DNA of 64,000 nucleotides from Vallitaleaceae bacterium 9-2 (GCA_038396585.1 CP121691.1:992001-1056000), one strand, 5' to 3'; numbered from the stretch's first letter, positions 33,767 to 44,133 are shown. Notes: generated by a model not told the origin, from the letters alone. A program made the numbers and translations.

Positions 33767-35158
33767 ATGAAAAAGCAAATGAAACATGTATTGACCATGT
33801 TCTTACTTGTTGCAATGTTAACAAGTCTTGTAGCATGTGGAGCACCAGAGGGGGATACAGCAGAGGGGGAACAATCTGGAGCAGCTCAATCCGAGCAAAG
33901 TGATGCGAAAGAAACAGAAAGTGAATCAAGTGATAGTGATGATGCAGTTGAAGAAATTGAACTTTCAGTATTTACTCACTTACCAGACAGAACAACGGGG
34001 TTAGGACTTTTGGAGCAAACGGTTTTTGACCAGTATACTGCTGAAAACCCACATGTAAAGTTGAAAATCGAAGCATTAGAAGGTGAAACATATAAACAAA
34101 AGATTACAGCATACCTATCATCAAATGAATTGCCTGATTTGTTCAATGCATGGGGAAGCTCGACATTTTTTGACCCAATTACAACCAATGGATATGCAGC
34201 GGAATTAAACATTGAAGATTTTGAAGATTATAATTTTATTCCGGGATCACTTGATGGATTCATGAAAGATGGAAAATTATATGGTCTTCCTAAAATCTTG
34301 GACTTTATGGTTTTATACTATAATGAAGACCTTCTTGCAAGCAACAATGTTGAAGTTCCAGGTACATGGGAAGACATTATCGAATCAGTACCTGCTTTTC
34401 GTGAAGCGGGACTTTCTCCGGTATCTTTTGATGGTCGTGATGGATGGCCGCTGGGTGTGTTATTACAAGAGATATTAGTTAAGCAAACAGGTAATCAGCA
34501 GTTAATTTATGATATTGTAGACCAAAAAGTAGATGTGACAACATCAGAAGAGTTTTTAAAGGCAGCAGCTACATTACAAGATATAACAGCTAACAATGTT
34601 TTCCAAGATTCGTATTTAAGCGCAGATTATGGTGCGGCACTGAATCTATTTGGTCAGGAAAAAGCGGCGATGTACTATATGGGTTCTTGGGAAGTTGGTC
34701 TAGCTAAAAGTGAAGCTTACAGTGAGAGCTTTAGAGAAAATGTTGCAGTAATGCCTGTACCTGGATTTGAAGATGGTGAAGGCTCAATTGAGAACTTGCT
34801 TTGTTGGTATGGTGGTGGATTTGCAGTTTCAGAACATTCTGAAAATAAAGAAGAGGCTATTAAAATGCTAAAATTCATTATGCAGCCAGAGGTATGGGCA
34901 AAAGCTGCATGGCAAACAGGCATTGCAATGCCGGCTCAAGAATTTAGTGGGTATTTTACAGGTGATGAGACACAAATGCAAAAAGATGTTGTTGCCATCT
35001 TAGAAAATGGTGTCGACACAAGTGGTACGGTTTGGATAGATTATTCCTCGCCTTCTTTTAAGACAGATGTTATGAATCTTACACAAGAGCTTGCTGTTGG
35101 AGTAATCTCTCCAGAAGAATATGTGGAAGGTATTGCTAAAGCTATTGAGGACAGATAA
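33767..35158 (+). CDS. ABC sugar-binding lipoprotein (family 1)
   Basis: A 463-residue lipoprotein with lipobox SLVACG and a Ser/Glu-rich linker, then a family-1 extracellular solute-binding domain (LDGFMKDGKLYGLPK, GSWEVGLAK, WYGGGFAVSEHSENKEEAIKML). It delivers an oligosaccharide to the two permeases encoded downstream. The hexosaminidase gene at the end of the operon suggests an N-acetylhexosamine-containing glycan. TAGGAGG precedes the ATG. Confidence 0.92.
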   Translation: MKKQMKHVLTMFLLVAMLTSLVACGAPEGDTAEGEQSGAAQSEQSDAKETESESSDSDDAVEEIELSVFTHLPDRTTGLGLLEQTVFDQYTAENPHVKLKIEALEGETYKQKITAYLSSNELPDLFNAWGSSTFFDPITTNGYAAELNIEDFEDYNFIPGSLDGFMKDGKLYGLPKILDFMVLYYNEDLLASNNVEVPGTWEDIIESVPAFREAGLSPVSFDGRDGWPLGVLLQEILVKQTGNQQLIYDIVDQKVDVTTSEEFLKAAATLQDITANNVFQDSYLSADYGAALNLFGQEKAAMYYMGSWEVGLAKSEAYSESFRENVAVMPVPGFEDGEGSIENLLCWYGGGFAVSEHSENKEEAIKMLKFIMQPEVWAKAAWQTGIAMPAQEFSGYFTGDETQMQKDVVAILENGVDTSGTVWIDYSSPSFKTDVMNLTQELAVGVISPEEYVEGIAKAIEDR

Positions 35159-35196
35159 GCGTTACTGTAATGAAGTTGTTTTTTAAATGAAGAAAG

Positions 35197-35221
35197 AAAG
35201 GGAGGGGATTTCCCTCCCTTT
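35197..35221 (+). terminator. Hairpin between binding protein and permease genes
   Basis: A 10-bp GC-rich stem (AAAGGGAGGG and complement, loop GATTT) followed by only a short T stretch. This arrangement usually lowers downstream expression and stabilises the abundant binding-protein message. Confidence 0.75.
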
Positions 35222-35236
35222 AATATAGAGGTGTAT

Positions 35237-36118
35237 ATGAAAAAAGTATTAGAAAACAAATGGGTGATAGCATCGCTGTTGATTCCTGGAATGCTCTTAT
35301 TTGCTTTTGCTGTGATTATTCCAATTATCTATAGTGTCTATCTTGGATCAACGGATTGGAAAGGTATTGGAAAAGCAAATTTTGTTGGAATTGAAAATTA
35401 TATTGAGATTTTGACGGATGATAAAGTATTTGTTAAGTCGGTGCTTAATGCAATGCTTTTAGGGGTGGTCTTAATCGTCGTACAGCATCCTTTTGCAATA
35501 TTTATGGCAGCGTTGGTAGATAAAGTCGGAGGACGTTGGGAACGGATTTTTAGAACAATTTTCTTTATTCCGTGTGTTATTTCTATTGTTGTAACAGCAA
35601 AGATGTGGGTATCTTTTTTAGATCCACAATATGGATTTGTTAATGCAATCCTTGGTTCGGTCGGATTGGGAGATCTTGGTCGGGCATGGTTATCAGATCC
35701 GCTTACTGCGCGTTGGTCCATTATCTTTATAGTTATGTGGCAAGGGTTTGGATGGGCATTTTTGTTTTACTATTCCGGGCTTAAAGGGATTGGTGTAGAG
35801 ATGTATGAAGCGGCAAAAATTGATGGGGCTAATCCGTTACAAGTCTATATACATGTAGTCTTGCCGCTAATTAAGCCGATTATAAAAGTATGTATGCTTA
35901 TAGCAATTATATCCGCTTTTAAACAAATGGAAACGGTTTACCTGACTACCAATGGCGGACCGGGAAATATGACGCAATTTGTTGCAAATTATCTATATAT
36001 TACAGCATTTAATTCCTATGAATATGGTTATGCGAATGCGATTTCAGTTGTATTTGTTCTTATTTGTTTGATAGTTACTGGTGGATTTAACAAGATATTT
36101 AAGACAGAAGATTATTAA
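35237..36118 (+). CDS. ABC sugar permease, MalF/UgpA type
   Basis: A 293-residue permease with six membrane helices and the EAA loop YEAAKIDGANPLQVYIHVVLP that docks the ATPase. I prefer ATG 35237 over GTG 35231 because AGAGGTG is then better spaced. No ATPase gene occurs in the operon, so a shared MsmX-type ATPase elsewhere must energise it. Confidence 0.9.
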   Translation: MKKVLENKWVIASLLIPGMLLFAFAVIIPIIYSVYLGSTDWKGIGKANFVGIENYIEILTDDKVFVKSVLNAMLLGVVLIVVQHPFAIFMAALVDKVGGRWERIFRTIFFIPCVISIVVTAKMWVSFLDPQYGFVNAILGSVGLGDLGRAWLSDPLTARWSIIFIVMWQGFGWAFLFYYSGLKGIGVEMYEAAKIDGANPLQVYIHVVLPLIKPIIKVCMLIAIISAFKQMETVYLTTNGGPGNMTQFVANYLYITAFNSYEYGYANAISVVFVLICLIVTGGFNKIFKTEDY

Positions 36119-36132
36119 GGAGTGATGGAACA

Positions 36133-36990
36133 ATGAGAACAATATCAAATAGTCGATCGGTTCAACAAAAAAGGATAAACAAAAGTGTAACATTTATTAT
36201 TTTGATGCTAATTACAATTGGTCAGTTATTTCCCTTAGTATGGCTAGTGGTTTTCTCGTTAAACAAAAGTGGGGATTTATTCGGTTCACATCTATTGAAG
36301 TGGCCTAATCCACCTCAGTGGATTAACTATGAGTTGGCATGGACACAGGGGAATATACCGTCGTATTTATTTAATAGTATTTTAGTTACATTCTTTACCA
36401 TTAGTCTTACGGTTATTTTGTCAAGTATGCTTGGTTATGTGTTTGCTAGAATGCAGTGGAAGCTTAAGGAAGTTGTCTTTACTATTTTGCTTCTGGGAAT
36501 GATGATTCCGATTCACGCAACGTTATTACCGAACTTTGTTATCTTTAAAAATATAGGTTTATATGATACGTATTCAGGGTTAATTATTCCTTATGTTGCT
36601 TTTCAGTTACCGATATCTACCCTTATTATGCGTGGATTTATGTCGACACTTCCCAAAGCACTAGAAGAAGCGGCGGTTATTGATGGATGTAATATTTACC
36701 AGATTATCTTTAAAATTATATTGCCGATAACAAAACCGGCTATGGTCACAGTTTCAGTGATGACATTTATTGCAGCGTGGAATGAATTCATCATGGCAGC
36801 GACTTTTTTAGGGAGTGAAAATAAAAAGACGTTAGCTTTTTCCGTATTTAACTTTACAGGGCAATATAGTTCAAATTATGCGGTTCAGTTTGCCGTGATG
36901 ACATTAGTAGCGATACCATCGGTTATTGTGTATATTATTCTAAGTGAACAAGTGGCGCGTGGTGTGACAGAAGGCGCTGTGAAAGGATAA
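36133..36990 (+). CDS. ABC sugar permease, MalG/UgpE type
   Basis: A 285-residue permease with six helices and EAA loop LEEAAVIDGCNIYQIIFKI. It begins 14 bases after the first permease with AAGGAG upstream. It completes the membrane channel of the importer. Confidence 0.9.
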   Translation: MRTISNSRSVQQKRINKSVTFIILMLITIGQLFPLVWLVVFSLNKSGDLFGSHLLKWPNPPQWINYELAWTQGNIPSYLFNSILVTFFTISLTVILSSMLGYVFARMQWKLKEVVFTILLLGMMIPIHATLLPNFVIFKNIGLYDTYSGLIIPYVAFQLPISTLIMRGFMSTLPKALEEAAVIDGCNIYQIIFKIILPITKPAMVTVSVMTFIAAWNEFIMAATFLGSENKKTLAFSVFNFTGQYSSNYAVQFAVMTLVAIPSVIVYIILSEQVARGVTEGAVKG

Positions 36991-36994
36991 GATT

Positions 36995-38905
36995 ATGAGG
37001 CTTCAGTTAATAGGTGAGATACAACATTTAATACAAGGATGTCGATACCTTGCAGATGAGCTGGGAATTGATATCATTGCGCAAGACAAAGGGGACATCT
37101 CAGCCGATAAAGTCTATGTATATGAAGTTCAAGGGGACTTGGAAGTGGTCAAGGAACGAGAGGGAACCTACATTATCAAATACGAAAAAGCCCATCATTT
37201 TTTTAGAGCGCTGGGGATTTTGGTTGAACATAGTCAACAAAGCACATTTCACATTGTAGAACACCCTAGATTTGAACGTATGGGTCCTATGGTTGACGTG
37301 TCAAGAAATGCCGTGATGAAAGTAGAAACCATACAGCAGTTTTTGCGTAAAATGGCACTTATGGGGCTTAATCAATTTGCATTATACATGGAAGATACAT
37401 TTACAATTGAAGAACGGCCATATTTTGGATATAAACGGGGAAGATATTCCTATGATGAATTAAAAGCATGTGATGATTATGCCCATGCGTTAGGGATTGA
37501 AATATTCCCTTGTATTCAGACATTGGCACATTTAGGAGAAGTGCTTAAGTGGGATTGGACGCAATCTATTAAAGATACACCTAAAAACCTTCTTGTTGGG
37601 GAAGCAAAAACCTATGCGTTTGTAGAACAAATGATTGTCGCAGCAACAAAACCCTTTAGATCCAATAGAATCAATATAGGTATGGATGAAGCGCATTTAC
37701 TAGGTACAGGTAAGTACCTGGAAAATAATGGCTATCATACACGTACCCATATTATGCGTCGGCATCTAAAAGCTGTTATGGAGATTGTTCAAAAGCATAA
37801 GCTTTGTGCGTCCATGTGGAGTGACATGTTTTTTCGAGCATTGACAGATACGGAGAATCACTATGTTCTAGATAAAGAAGTATCTCAAGAAATTGTTGAG
37901 AGTAAACCCAAAGATATACGATTAGTCTATTGGGATTATTATCACCACAATCAAGAGTTCTATGAGCAGTGTATTGATCGGCATATGGCTTTTGGTGAAG
38001 TACCGATTTTTGCCGGTGGAGTCTGGACTTGGAATGGGCCTGCTGTCAATTACAATAAAGTTTTTTTGACAGCCAATGCATATATGGAGGCATGTAAGAA
38101 AAAAAAGGTGCAGGAAGTTTTAATTACTGCTTGGGGAGATGACGGCAATGAAGCCAATATCTTTGGAACGTTGCTTGGGATGCAATTGCATAGTGAGCAT
38201 GGGTATACGGACACCGTTGATACGGAGCATTTAAAACGAAGGTTTGAAGCCTGTGTAGGCGAGTCTTTTGACGCGTTTTTGGCGATGGGTCAATTTGATG
38301 GGACACCGGGTACGGATTATACCGCGAGTCATACATCTGTATACAATCCTTCAAAATACATTTTGTGGCAAGAGTTGCTTGGCGGTCTTTTTGATTGTCA
38401 TGTGCAAGGGCTTGATTTGCCTAAACATTATGAACAACTCAAGGAGACGCTTGAAAAACATACGACAAAATCTCAGTATCCTTTACTTATGGAGTTTTAT
38501 AAAAACTTGGCAGAAGTATTAAGCATTAAAGCTGAACTAGGCATACATATATCTAAGGCGTATAAAGCTAAAGATATGAAAGGTTTACGTAAGATGATTG
38601 ATAGGGAACTTCCGGACTTACGTGAAGCAATAGAGCGCTTAAATGTAAGTCACCGTGAATTATGGTATAGTACTTATAAAGCATTTGGATTTGAAGTGTT
38701 AGATATACGCTATGGTGGGTTAAAGCAAAGAGTAGATACAACCATATATAGACTGGAAGGTTTTATCGAAGGACGTATTACAGCGCTTGAAGAAATTGAA
38801 GAGGAGAGTTTAATCTTTGACGGTGGAGAAAAAGAACCAGGGGTAGAGTTGATAAATTTCAACCAATACCTAAGAATTGCATCAGCTGGCGTTATGGGAT
38901 TTTAA
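36995..38905 (+). CDS. GH20-type beta-N-acetylhexosaminidase
   Basis: A 636-residue cytoplasmic glycosidase without a signal peptide. A short N-terminal GH20b-like region precedes the catalytic barrel. The catalytic Asp-Glu pair is in NIGMDEAHLLG, with FPCIQTLAH, SMWSDMFFR and VWTWNGPAVNYNK lining the site. The layout and length match GcnA-like exo-hexosaminidases that remove terminal GlcNAc or GalNAc from imported oligosaccharides. The gene starts four bases after the second permease, so import and hydrolysis are coupled. A rarer hexosamine substrate cannot be excluded. Confidence 0.85.
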   Translation: MRLQLIGEIQHLIQGCRYLADELGIDIIAQDKGDISADKVYVYEVQGDLEVVKEREGTYIIKYEKAHHFFRALGILVEHSQQSTFHIVEHPRFERMGPMVDVSRNAVMKVETIQQFLRKMALMGLNQFALYMEDTFTIEERPYFGYKRGRYSYDELKACDDYAHALGIEIFPCIQTLAHLGEVLKWDWTQSIKDTPKNLLVGEAKTYAFVEQMIVAATKPFRSNRINIGMDEAHLLGTGKYLENNGYHTRTHIMRRHLKAVMEIVQKHKLCASMWSDMFFRALTDTENHYVLDKEVSQEIVESKPKDIRLVYWDYYHHNQEFYEQCIDRHMAFGEVPIFAGGVWTWNGPAVNYNKVFLTANAYMEACKKKKVQEVLITAWGDDGNEANIFGTLLGMQLHSEHGYTDTVDTEHLKRRFEACVGESFDAFLAMGQFDGTPGTDYTASHTSVYNPSKYILWQELLGGLFDCHVQGLDLPKHYEQLKETLEKHTTKSQYPLLMEFYKNLAEVLSIKAELGIHISKAYKAKDMKGLRKMIDRELPDLREAIERLNVSHRELWYSTYKAFGFEVLDIRYGGLKQRVDTTIYRLEGFIEGRITALEEIEEESLIFDGGEKEPGVELINFNQYLRIASAGVMGF

Positions 38906-38928
38906 TGATAAAACGTGCTAAAAATATG

Positions 38929-38964
38929 AAAAGCTGTAATCAATATAGTGATTACAGCTTTTTT
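38929..38964. terminator. Bidirectional terminator
   Basis: A 14-bp stem (AAAAGCTGTAATCA and complement, loop ATATAG) with T runs on both strands. It serves the GH20 operon and the convergent TetR gene. Confidence 0.9.
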
Positions 38965-38982
38965 ATGTGCTTTTTGAATGCG

Positions 38983-39549
38983 CTAGTTATCAATGCGTTC
39001 AAAATAACTGACGAGAGTATTAATGTCAACAGGTTGATGGTTAAGTAACCACCACTTGGTCAAGGAAATGAGTGCACCGGTATAGTAGAGTGAGATAATG
39101 TGTATAGGCACATCAAAGTGAACATTATAATGCGTTGAATCATTTTCCAGACGCTTAATCAGATACGAAGAAACTGTTTTTTCAAACACTTGATTGACAT
39201 AGTTGTTTTCTTGATAAAAAATCCCATTTAAAAAAAAATCGTTTTCTTGGGAGATAAATTCAAGGATAGAACGAAAGGCATTAAGATAATACGACTTTAT
39301 ATCAGACATGGCAGCGTCATATGCAGGGAAAAAGTCATCAAATTTTTGTTCGATATCTAATAATGTAAATTCAAGTAATTGATATTTATCTTCGAAGTGT
39401 TTGTAAAAAGTTGTACGATGGATTTGTGCTTGTGTACAGATATCTATAACGGTTATCTTTGAAAAAGCTTCTTTTTTCATTAAATCAATTAAAGCTTTTG
39501 TAATCATTTTTTGAGTTGTTCGAATACGGATATCTTGTGGTTTAGACAT
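38983..39549 (-). CDS. TetR/AcrR-family regulator
   Basis: A 188-residue regulator. The N-terminal HTH (TVIDICTQAQIHRTTFYKHFEDKYQLL) is typical TetR, and the C-terminal half is a helical ligand domain. It is divergent from the RND pump genes and probably represses them. The ATG at 39549 has GGAGG eight bases upstream; an in-frame TTG five codons earlier does not. Confidence 0.88.
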   Translation of the reverse strand: MSKPQDIRIRTTQKMITKALIDLMKKEAFSKITVIDICTQAQIHRTTFYKHFEDKYQLLEFTLLDIEQKFDDFFPAYDAAMSDIKSYYLNAFRSILEFISQENDFFLNGIFYQENNYVNQVFEKTVSSYLIKRLENDSTHYNVHFDVPIHIISLYYTGALISLTKWWLLNHQPVDINTLVSYFERIDN

Positions 39550-39567
39550 AATAAATACCTCCAAAAT

Positions 39568-39607
39568 CTACAGTTTCAACAATATGTAGTTTTAATATAC
39601 ATATGTA
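39568..39607. promoter_or_regulatory. Candidate TetR operators
   Basis: Two symmetric elements lie between the divergent genes: CTACA-N12-TGTAG (39568-39589) and the perfect palindrome TACATATGTA (39598-39607). Their position upstream of both the regulator and the pump fits autoregulation and pump repression. The assignment is by symmetry only. Confidence 0.5.
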
Positions 39608-39706
39608 GAAATCTGATTCTTGTTTTGTCCTCAAGAGTATTTTATACTAAAAATCATCATGTGTAAAGTTAAACTACAGGTGTATATTTAAGGAGGACAT
39701 AATGCT

Positions 39707-41023
39707 ATGAAAAAAAATCAAAGACACATAAAAAACATATTGGTACTAGGCTGCATATTTTTGCTGATGGGGTGTGCAAAGCATCCCAATGCTCAAATAG
39801 TGGATAAAAAAACAGTGGGCATTGAGACGGTGGATACTACGGTGAGTGCACATCAAGTGACAATGAGCGGTAATGTGAAACCTGTGGAAACCATGAAACT
39901 TTCTTTTGAATTAGCAGGAGTTGTGGAGAATGTTTTATTTGAAGAAGGGGAACGTATACAGACAGGCGATGTTATAGCAAAGCTTGATACGGTGAATTAC
40001 CAATTAGCTGAAAATGTAGCACAGGCTGACTTGCATATGGCAGGCATCAGTGTCAATAACGCTCAGCTACAATATGAAATTGCAAAAGCAGAATATGAAG
40101 CTGTAAAGCTTCAGGCTGATACGGAGATTCCATCAAAAATTGAACAGGCAAAAGCACAATATGACTTGTTGGAGACCAATTATCAGCGAATGCAAGAATT
40201 ATATGATGAAGGTGCTGTGGCAAAAAGTGAATTGGAACAAATGTTGACAAAGTATACCGTGGCAAAAGAGACTTATCAACAAGCACTTGATGCTCAAGAG
40301 ATTACTCAGGTCAAGCTTAATGGAGCGAAACAAAAAGTGGATGCCTATGCGCTTCAGATTAATGCTTCGGTGGAACAAGAGAACAAAGCGCAAAATTCAA
40401 TCCAAAAAGCTTCTAATGATATGGAGGATACATTTTTAAAAAGTCCGATTGAAGGGGTTATATTAAAAAAAGTTGTCAATACCAATGAAACAGTAAGTGC
40501 GGGATACCCGATTGTTGTTGTAGGACGCACAGACCAGATGTATGTAGAATTTGGTGTATCGGATGCTTATATTAATAAAATAAAAAAAGGACAAAAAGTT
40601 GCGGTTAAAGTCTATGCAAGTGATCAGCTAATGGAAGGCAGCATTGAACAGATTGGCATGATGTCAGATCCGGCAACACGTATGTTTCCGGTAAAAGTGC
40701 TTCTAGACAATAAAGATGAGATGTTAAAAGCAGGCATGATTGTTGAGGTTGCATTAGAACTGAATGAAGAGGATGTTGTTTTGGTACCCATCGAAGCAGT
40801 TATTCGATTATCAGCGGCAGATAAAGTATTTATCTACAATAAAGAAAATGAAACAGTGGAAGAAAGAATAGTCAAAACAGGCGAAATCCTAGAGGACCGT
40901 ATCCAGATTCTTGAAGGACTTGACACGGGAGAAATATTGGTGGTCGAAGGCAACTTCTTGCTCAATGATGGAGATAAAGTTCTTGTGGAAGGAGGCGAAG
41001 ACAGTGGCGAAGTGGAGTATTAA
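39707..41023 (+). CDS. RND efflux membrane-fusion lipoprotein
   Basis: A 438-residue lipoprotein (lipobox LLMGCA). A split biotinyl-lipoyl domain (VKPVETMKLSFELAGVVENVLFEEGERI and FLKSPIEGVILKK) flanks a long coiled-coil hairpin (about 105-230), followed by beta-barrel domains (AGMIVEVALE). In Gram-positive cells it acts as the extracellular adaptor of the RND pump encoded next. AGGAGG lies ten bases before the ATG. Confidence 0.9.
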   Translation: MKKNQRHIKNILVLGCIFLLMGCAKHPNAQIVDKKTVGIETVDTTVSAHQVTMSGNVKPVETMKLSFELAGVVENVLFEEGERIQTGDVIAKLDTVNYQLAENVAQADLHMAGISVNNAQLQYEIAKAEYEAVKLQADTEIPSKIEQAKAQYDLLETNYQRMQELYDEGAVAKSELEQMLTKYTVAKETYQQALDAQEITQVKLNGAKQKVDAYALQINASVEQENKAQNSIQKASNDMEDTFLKSPIEGVILKKVVNTNETVSAGYPIVVVGRTDQMYVEFGVSDAYINKIKKGQKVAVKVYASDQLMEGSIEQIGMMSDPATRMFPVKVLLDNKDEMLKAGMIVEVALELNEEDVVLVPIEAVIRLSAADKVFIYNKENETVEERIVKTGEILEDRIQILEGLDTGEILVVEGNFLLNDGDKVLVEGGEDSGEVEY

Positions 41024-44000
41024 TCATAAAAGTATATTAGCTTTATTATCAATTATTGTATTGATTTTTGGTGGGTTTTCTCTAGTTCAAATGGAACGTC
41101 AGGAAAACCCGGCGGTTGTTAGTCCAATCTGTACAATTAAAACGATATACCCAGGAGCAAGTTCGCAAGATGTTGAAAAGCAGATTATCAAACCCATAGA
41201 AGATGAAGTGGGGACATTAAGTGAAATCAAACACATAGAAAGCTATGCCATGGATTCAGTTGGTATTATCAAGGTCACATTAAAAGATATGAGTGATGCT
41301 GATATAAATACTTCATGGGATAAAGTACGAGAAAAAGTGGATTTGGTTAAAACAGAGCTGCCTGCTGCGGCTGAAGAACCCAAAGTGGAAACGGACTTTA
41401 CAAGTTCATATGGCTTGATTATCGGTATATCTTCGGAGCAATATCACTATAAAGATATGATTGATAATGGGAATATGCTTGCAGATGCCATAAAAAAAAT
41501 TGATACTGTAAAAGCGGTGGATATTGATGGTGCTGTAGAAGAGCAGATTGTTGTAGAATTGAATATGACAAAACTCATGACGTATAAAATCTCACCTAAA
41601 ACCATTCAACAAGTTATTCAGGCAAGAAATATTAATATCCCGGGCGGTAATCTAAAGGTAGATGAGAATAAAGTTCCTGTTCAGATTACGGGAGAATATG
41701 AATCGATAGATGAGCTGAAAAACACTATTGTCGATGTCTCGAGAGAATCAGGGACGCCTGTTTATCTAAAAGATATTGCACAGATTAACATCGTAGAAGA
41801 GTCGGATGTAGCAACAACTTATATTAATGGAGAAAAAGGAATCCTTGTAGGGGTTCAGTACATGGATGGGGTCAATGTTATAAGAGAAGAACAACGAGTT
41901 CAAGAGGTGGTTCAATCTTTTATAGACACGCAGTTGTACGCTGGAATGCATATGAATGAAGTGTATAATGAAGTGGATTTTGTTCAAGAATCCATTAGCC
42001 TATTTTCCAATAACCTTTTATCCGCAATTTTCTTAATACTTATCGTTGTATTAATCACAATGGGAGTTCGAAGTGCTATTGTTGTAGCGCTCCCGATTCC
42101 GCTAATTACATGTATCGTTCTTGGGTATATGTATATAAGCGGCATTCCGTTACACCAAGTTTCAATTGCTTCTTTGATTATATCCCTAAGCTTAATGGTA
42201 GCTAACGGAATTGTGGTTAATGATAATATACAGTTATACTTACAAGAAGGAAAAACTAGAGAACAGGCATGTACAGATGGTGTAGAAGATGTAAAAATAC
42301 CTATTCTTACCTCCACATTAACGACGATTGCTTCCTTCTTGCCGTTAGCGATGATGCAAGGATCAGCCGGAAAATTTGTTAATTCCCTTCCAATTCTCGT
42401 TGCAGTTGCATTAATAGGTTCTTTAGTAACATCCATATCTATTGTTCCTGCACTTGGATATTCACTGACAAAATCAGAGAGTGAAGTGAACATTCAATGG
42501 ATGGCTAAAATAAAGGAACGATTGCACCTAGACCATGTCATGAACCGATTTCAAAAACGTTATGGGCAGGTGTTAAAACGTTCATTGGCACATCCTAAAA
42601 AAGTGCTTTTACTTTTCGGGGGGATTTTTATCCTGTCGCTAGTGATCATAAAAACACTCAGTATACAACTTTTTCCTCCGGTAGAACGCGAACAATATGT
42701 GTTGAATATAACGACAAGCAACAGCGCAACCATATCAAATACTGAAAATATTTGTCAAGAAATCGCCCAAGTACTTGATCAGGAATCATCGGTCAATGAC
42801 TTTTCGTATAAAGTGGGAGATGGGTATATGAAATACTATATTACTTTTTTCCCAAATGACTTGGCAAGTAACAAGGCGCAGTTCTTAATTGATGGGACAC
42901 GCAGTGAAGCAAAAAATGTTGAAAAAAGAATTCAAGAAGCGGTTCCGGGAGTACTGACCAATATAAAATATCTGGAGATTAACTTACCATCCAACTATCC
43001 GATAGAGGTGCGCATATCCGGTCCGGACATCAATCAGCTACGTCATATTGCCGAAGACATGGAGCCGTATTTTCGTAGTGTTGAAGGATTAAAAAATATA
43101 GAGAATAACTTTGGATACAATGGGTACAAGCTTAATATACAAGTAAATGAAGAAAAAGCAAATATGGTAGGTATCTCAAATTATGAAATCGCATCGACGG
43201 TTCGAATGGCAGTTAATGGCTTGGAAATATCTGAGCTTAAACAAAAAGATATCAAAAAAGACCCCTTGCCTATCATTTTAAAAATGGAAGAAGAAAATAA
43301 AGGGGAAGTTGAACGGCTACAGACAATTTTTATTTCTTCACAATTGACCAATGAGAACATACCGTTAACAGAGATTGCGACAATTGATACCGATACATCT
43401 TTTGGAAAAATTATTCGTCGTGATGGCGAACGAACGATTACAGTTGGAGCGTTCGTTAATGAAGGATATAATACTAATAGCTGTATGCAGCAATTACAGG
43501 CAAAATTAGAGACATACTCTCTACCCGATGGATATTCTATGGTCTATGGTGGTGAAAATGAAACAAGTGAAGAAGCATTTTCTTCAATGAAAGTGCCTAC
43601 AGTCATCGCCTGTATACTCATATATTTAATTTTAGTCTTCCAGTTTGGAGATTTAAGGGAGCCTTTTCTTATCATGGGCACAATACCATTATCCTTTATC
43701 GGAATCATCTGGGGATTAAAAATTATGAAATATCCAATTGGATTTATGGCACTTCTTGGAGGTATAAGTCTGATGGGTGTGGTAGTAAACAATGGAATCG
43801 TACTTCTTGATTATATTAAAGTCAAGGTGCAACAAGAAGATAACCGGGTGGATGCAATTACACAAGCGTGTAAAACACGTCTTCGACCCATTATGATTGG
43901 TATGATTACTACGGTCATCTCTTTATTGCCACTAATGATCTCAGGAGGAGCATTATGGGCACCGATGGCGACATCGATTATTTTTGGAATGCTTCTGTCT

Positions 44001-44057
44001 TCGGTATTGACACTCATTGTTATACCATGTGGATATTTAGTGTTGGTCAAAGAATAA
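41004..44057 (+). CDS. RND-family efflux pump
   Basis: A 1017-residue AcrB-like proton-driven exporter. Twelve membrane helices are arranged as one N-terminal, five central, one mid-protein and five C-terminal, with two large outer porter domains. Conserved helix-4 residues are seen in LMVANGIVVNDNIQLYLQEGK and the equivalent GVVVNNGIVLLDYIK in the second half. The start is GTG 41004 with AAGGAGG eight bases upstream, overlapping the adaptor gene by 20 bases. No outer-membrane channel gene is present, as expected for a monoderm. The substrate is unknown. Confidence 0.92.
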   Translation: MAKWSINHKSILALLSIIVLIFGGFSLVQMERQENPAVVSPICTIKTIYPGASSQDVEKQIIKPIEDEVGTLSEIKHIESYAMDSVGIIKVTLKDMSDADINTSWDKVREKVDLVKTELPAAAEEPKVETDFTSSYGLIIGISSEQYHYKDMIDNGNMLADAIKKIDTVKAVDIDGAVEEQIVVELNMTKLMTYKISPKTIQQVIQARNINIPGGNLKVDENKVPVQITGEYESIDELKNTIVDVSRESGTPVYLKDIAQINIVEESDVATTYINGEKGILVGVQYMDGVNVIREEQRVQEVVQSFIDTQLYAGMHMNEVYNEVDFVQESISLFSNNLLSAIFLILIVVLITMGVRSAIVVALPIPLITCIVLGYMYISGIPLHQVSIASLIISLSLMVANGIVVNDNIQLYLQEGKTREQACTDGVEDVKIPILTSTLTTIASFLPLAMMQGSAGKFVNSLPILVAVALIGSLVTSISIVPALGYSLTKSESEVNIQWMAKIKERLHLDHVMNRFQKRYGQVLKRSLAHPKKVLLLFGGIFILSLVIIKTLSIQLFPPVEREQYVLNITTSNSATISNTENICQEIAQVLDQESSVNDFSYKVGDGYMKYYITFFPNDLASNKAQFLIDGTRSEAKNVEKRIQEAVPGVLTNIKYLEINLPSNYPIEVRISGPDINQLRHIAEDMEPYFRSVEGLKNIENNFGYNGYKLNIQVNEEKANMVGISNYEIASTVRMAVNGLEISELKQKDIKKDPLPIILKMEEENKGEVERLQTIFISSQLTNENIPLTEIATIDTDTSFGKIIRRDGERTITVGAFVNEGYNTNSCMQQLQAKLETYSLPDGYSMVYGGENETSEEAFSSMKVPTVIACILIYLILVFQFGDLREPFLIMGTIPLSFIGIIWGLKIMKYPIGFMALLGGISLMGVVVNNGIVLLDYIKVKVQQEDNRVDAITQACKTRLRPIMIGMITTVISLLPLMISGGALWAPMATSIIFGMLLSSVLTLIVIPCGYLVLVKE

Positions 44058-44133
44058 TTTGGGGAAAATTGGACATAGCTACAGATATAGATTAGAATAG
44101 AAAGGAGTAAAATTTTGTAAGGAGGGGAGAGAA

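Noticed and set aside
40911-41003. Extension of the RND pump gene upstream of 41004
   Set aside because: The added residues are not RND-like and overlap the adaptor gene; GTG 41004 has a strong ribosome site and matches the usual N-terminus.
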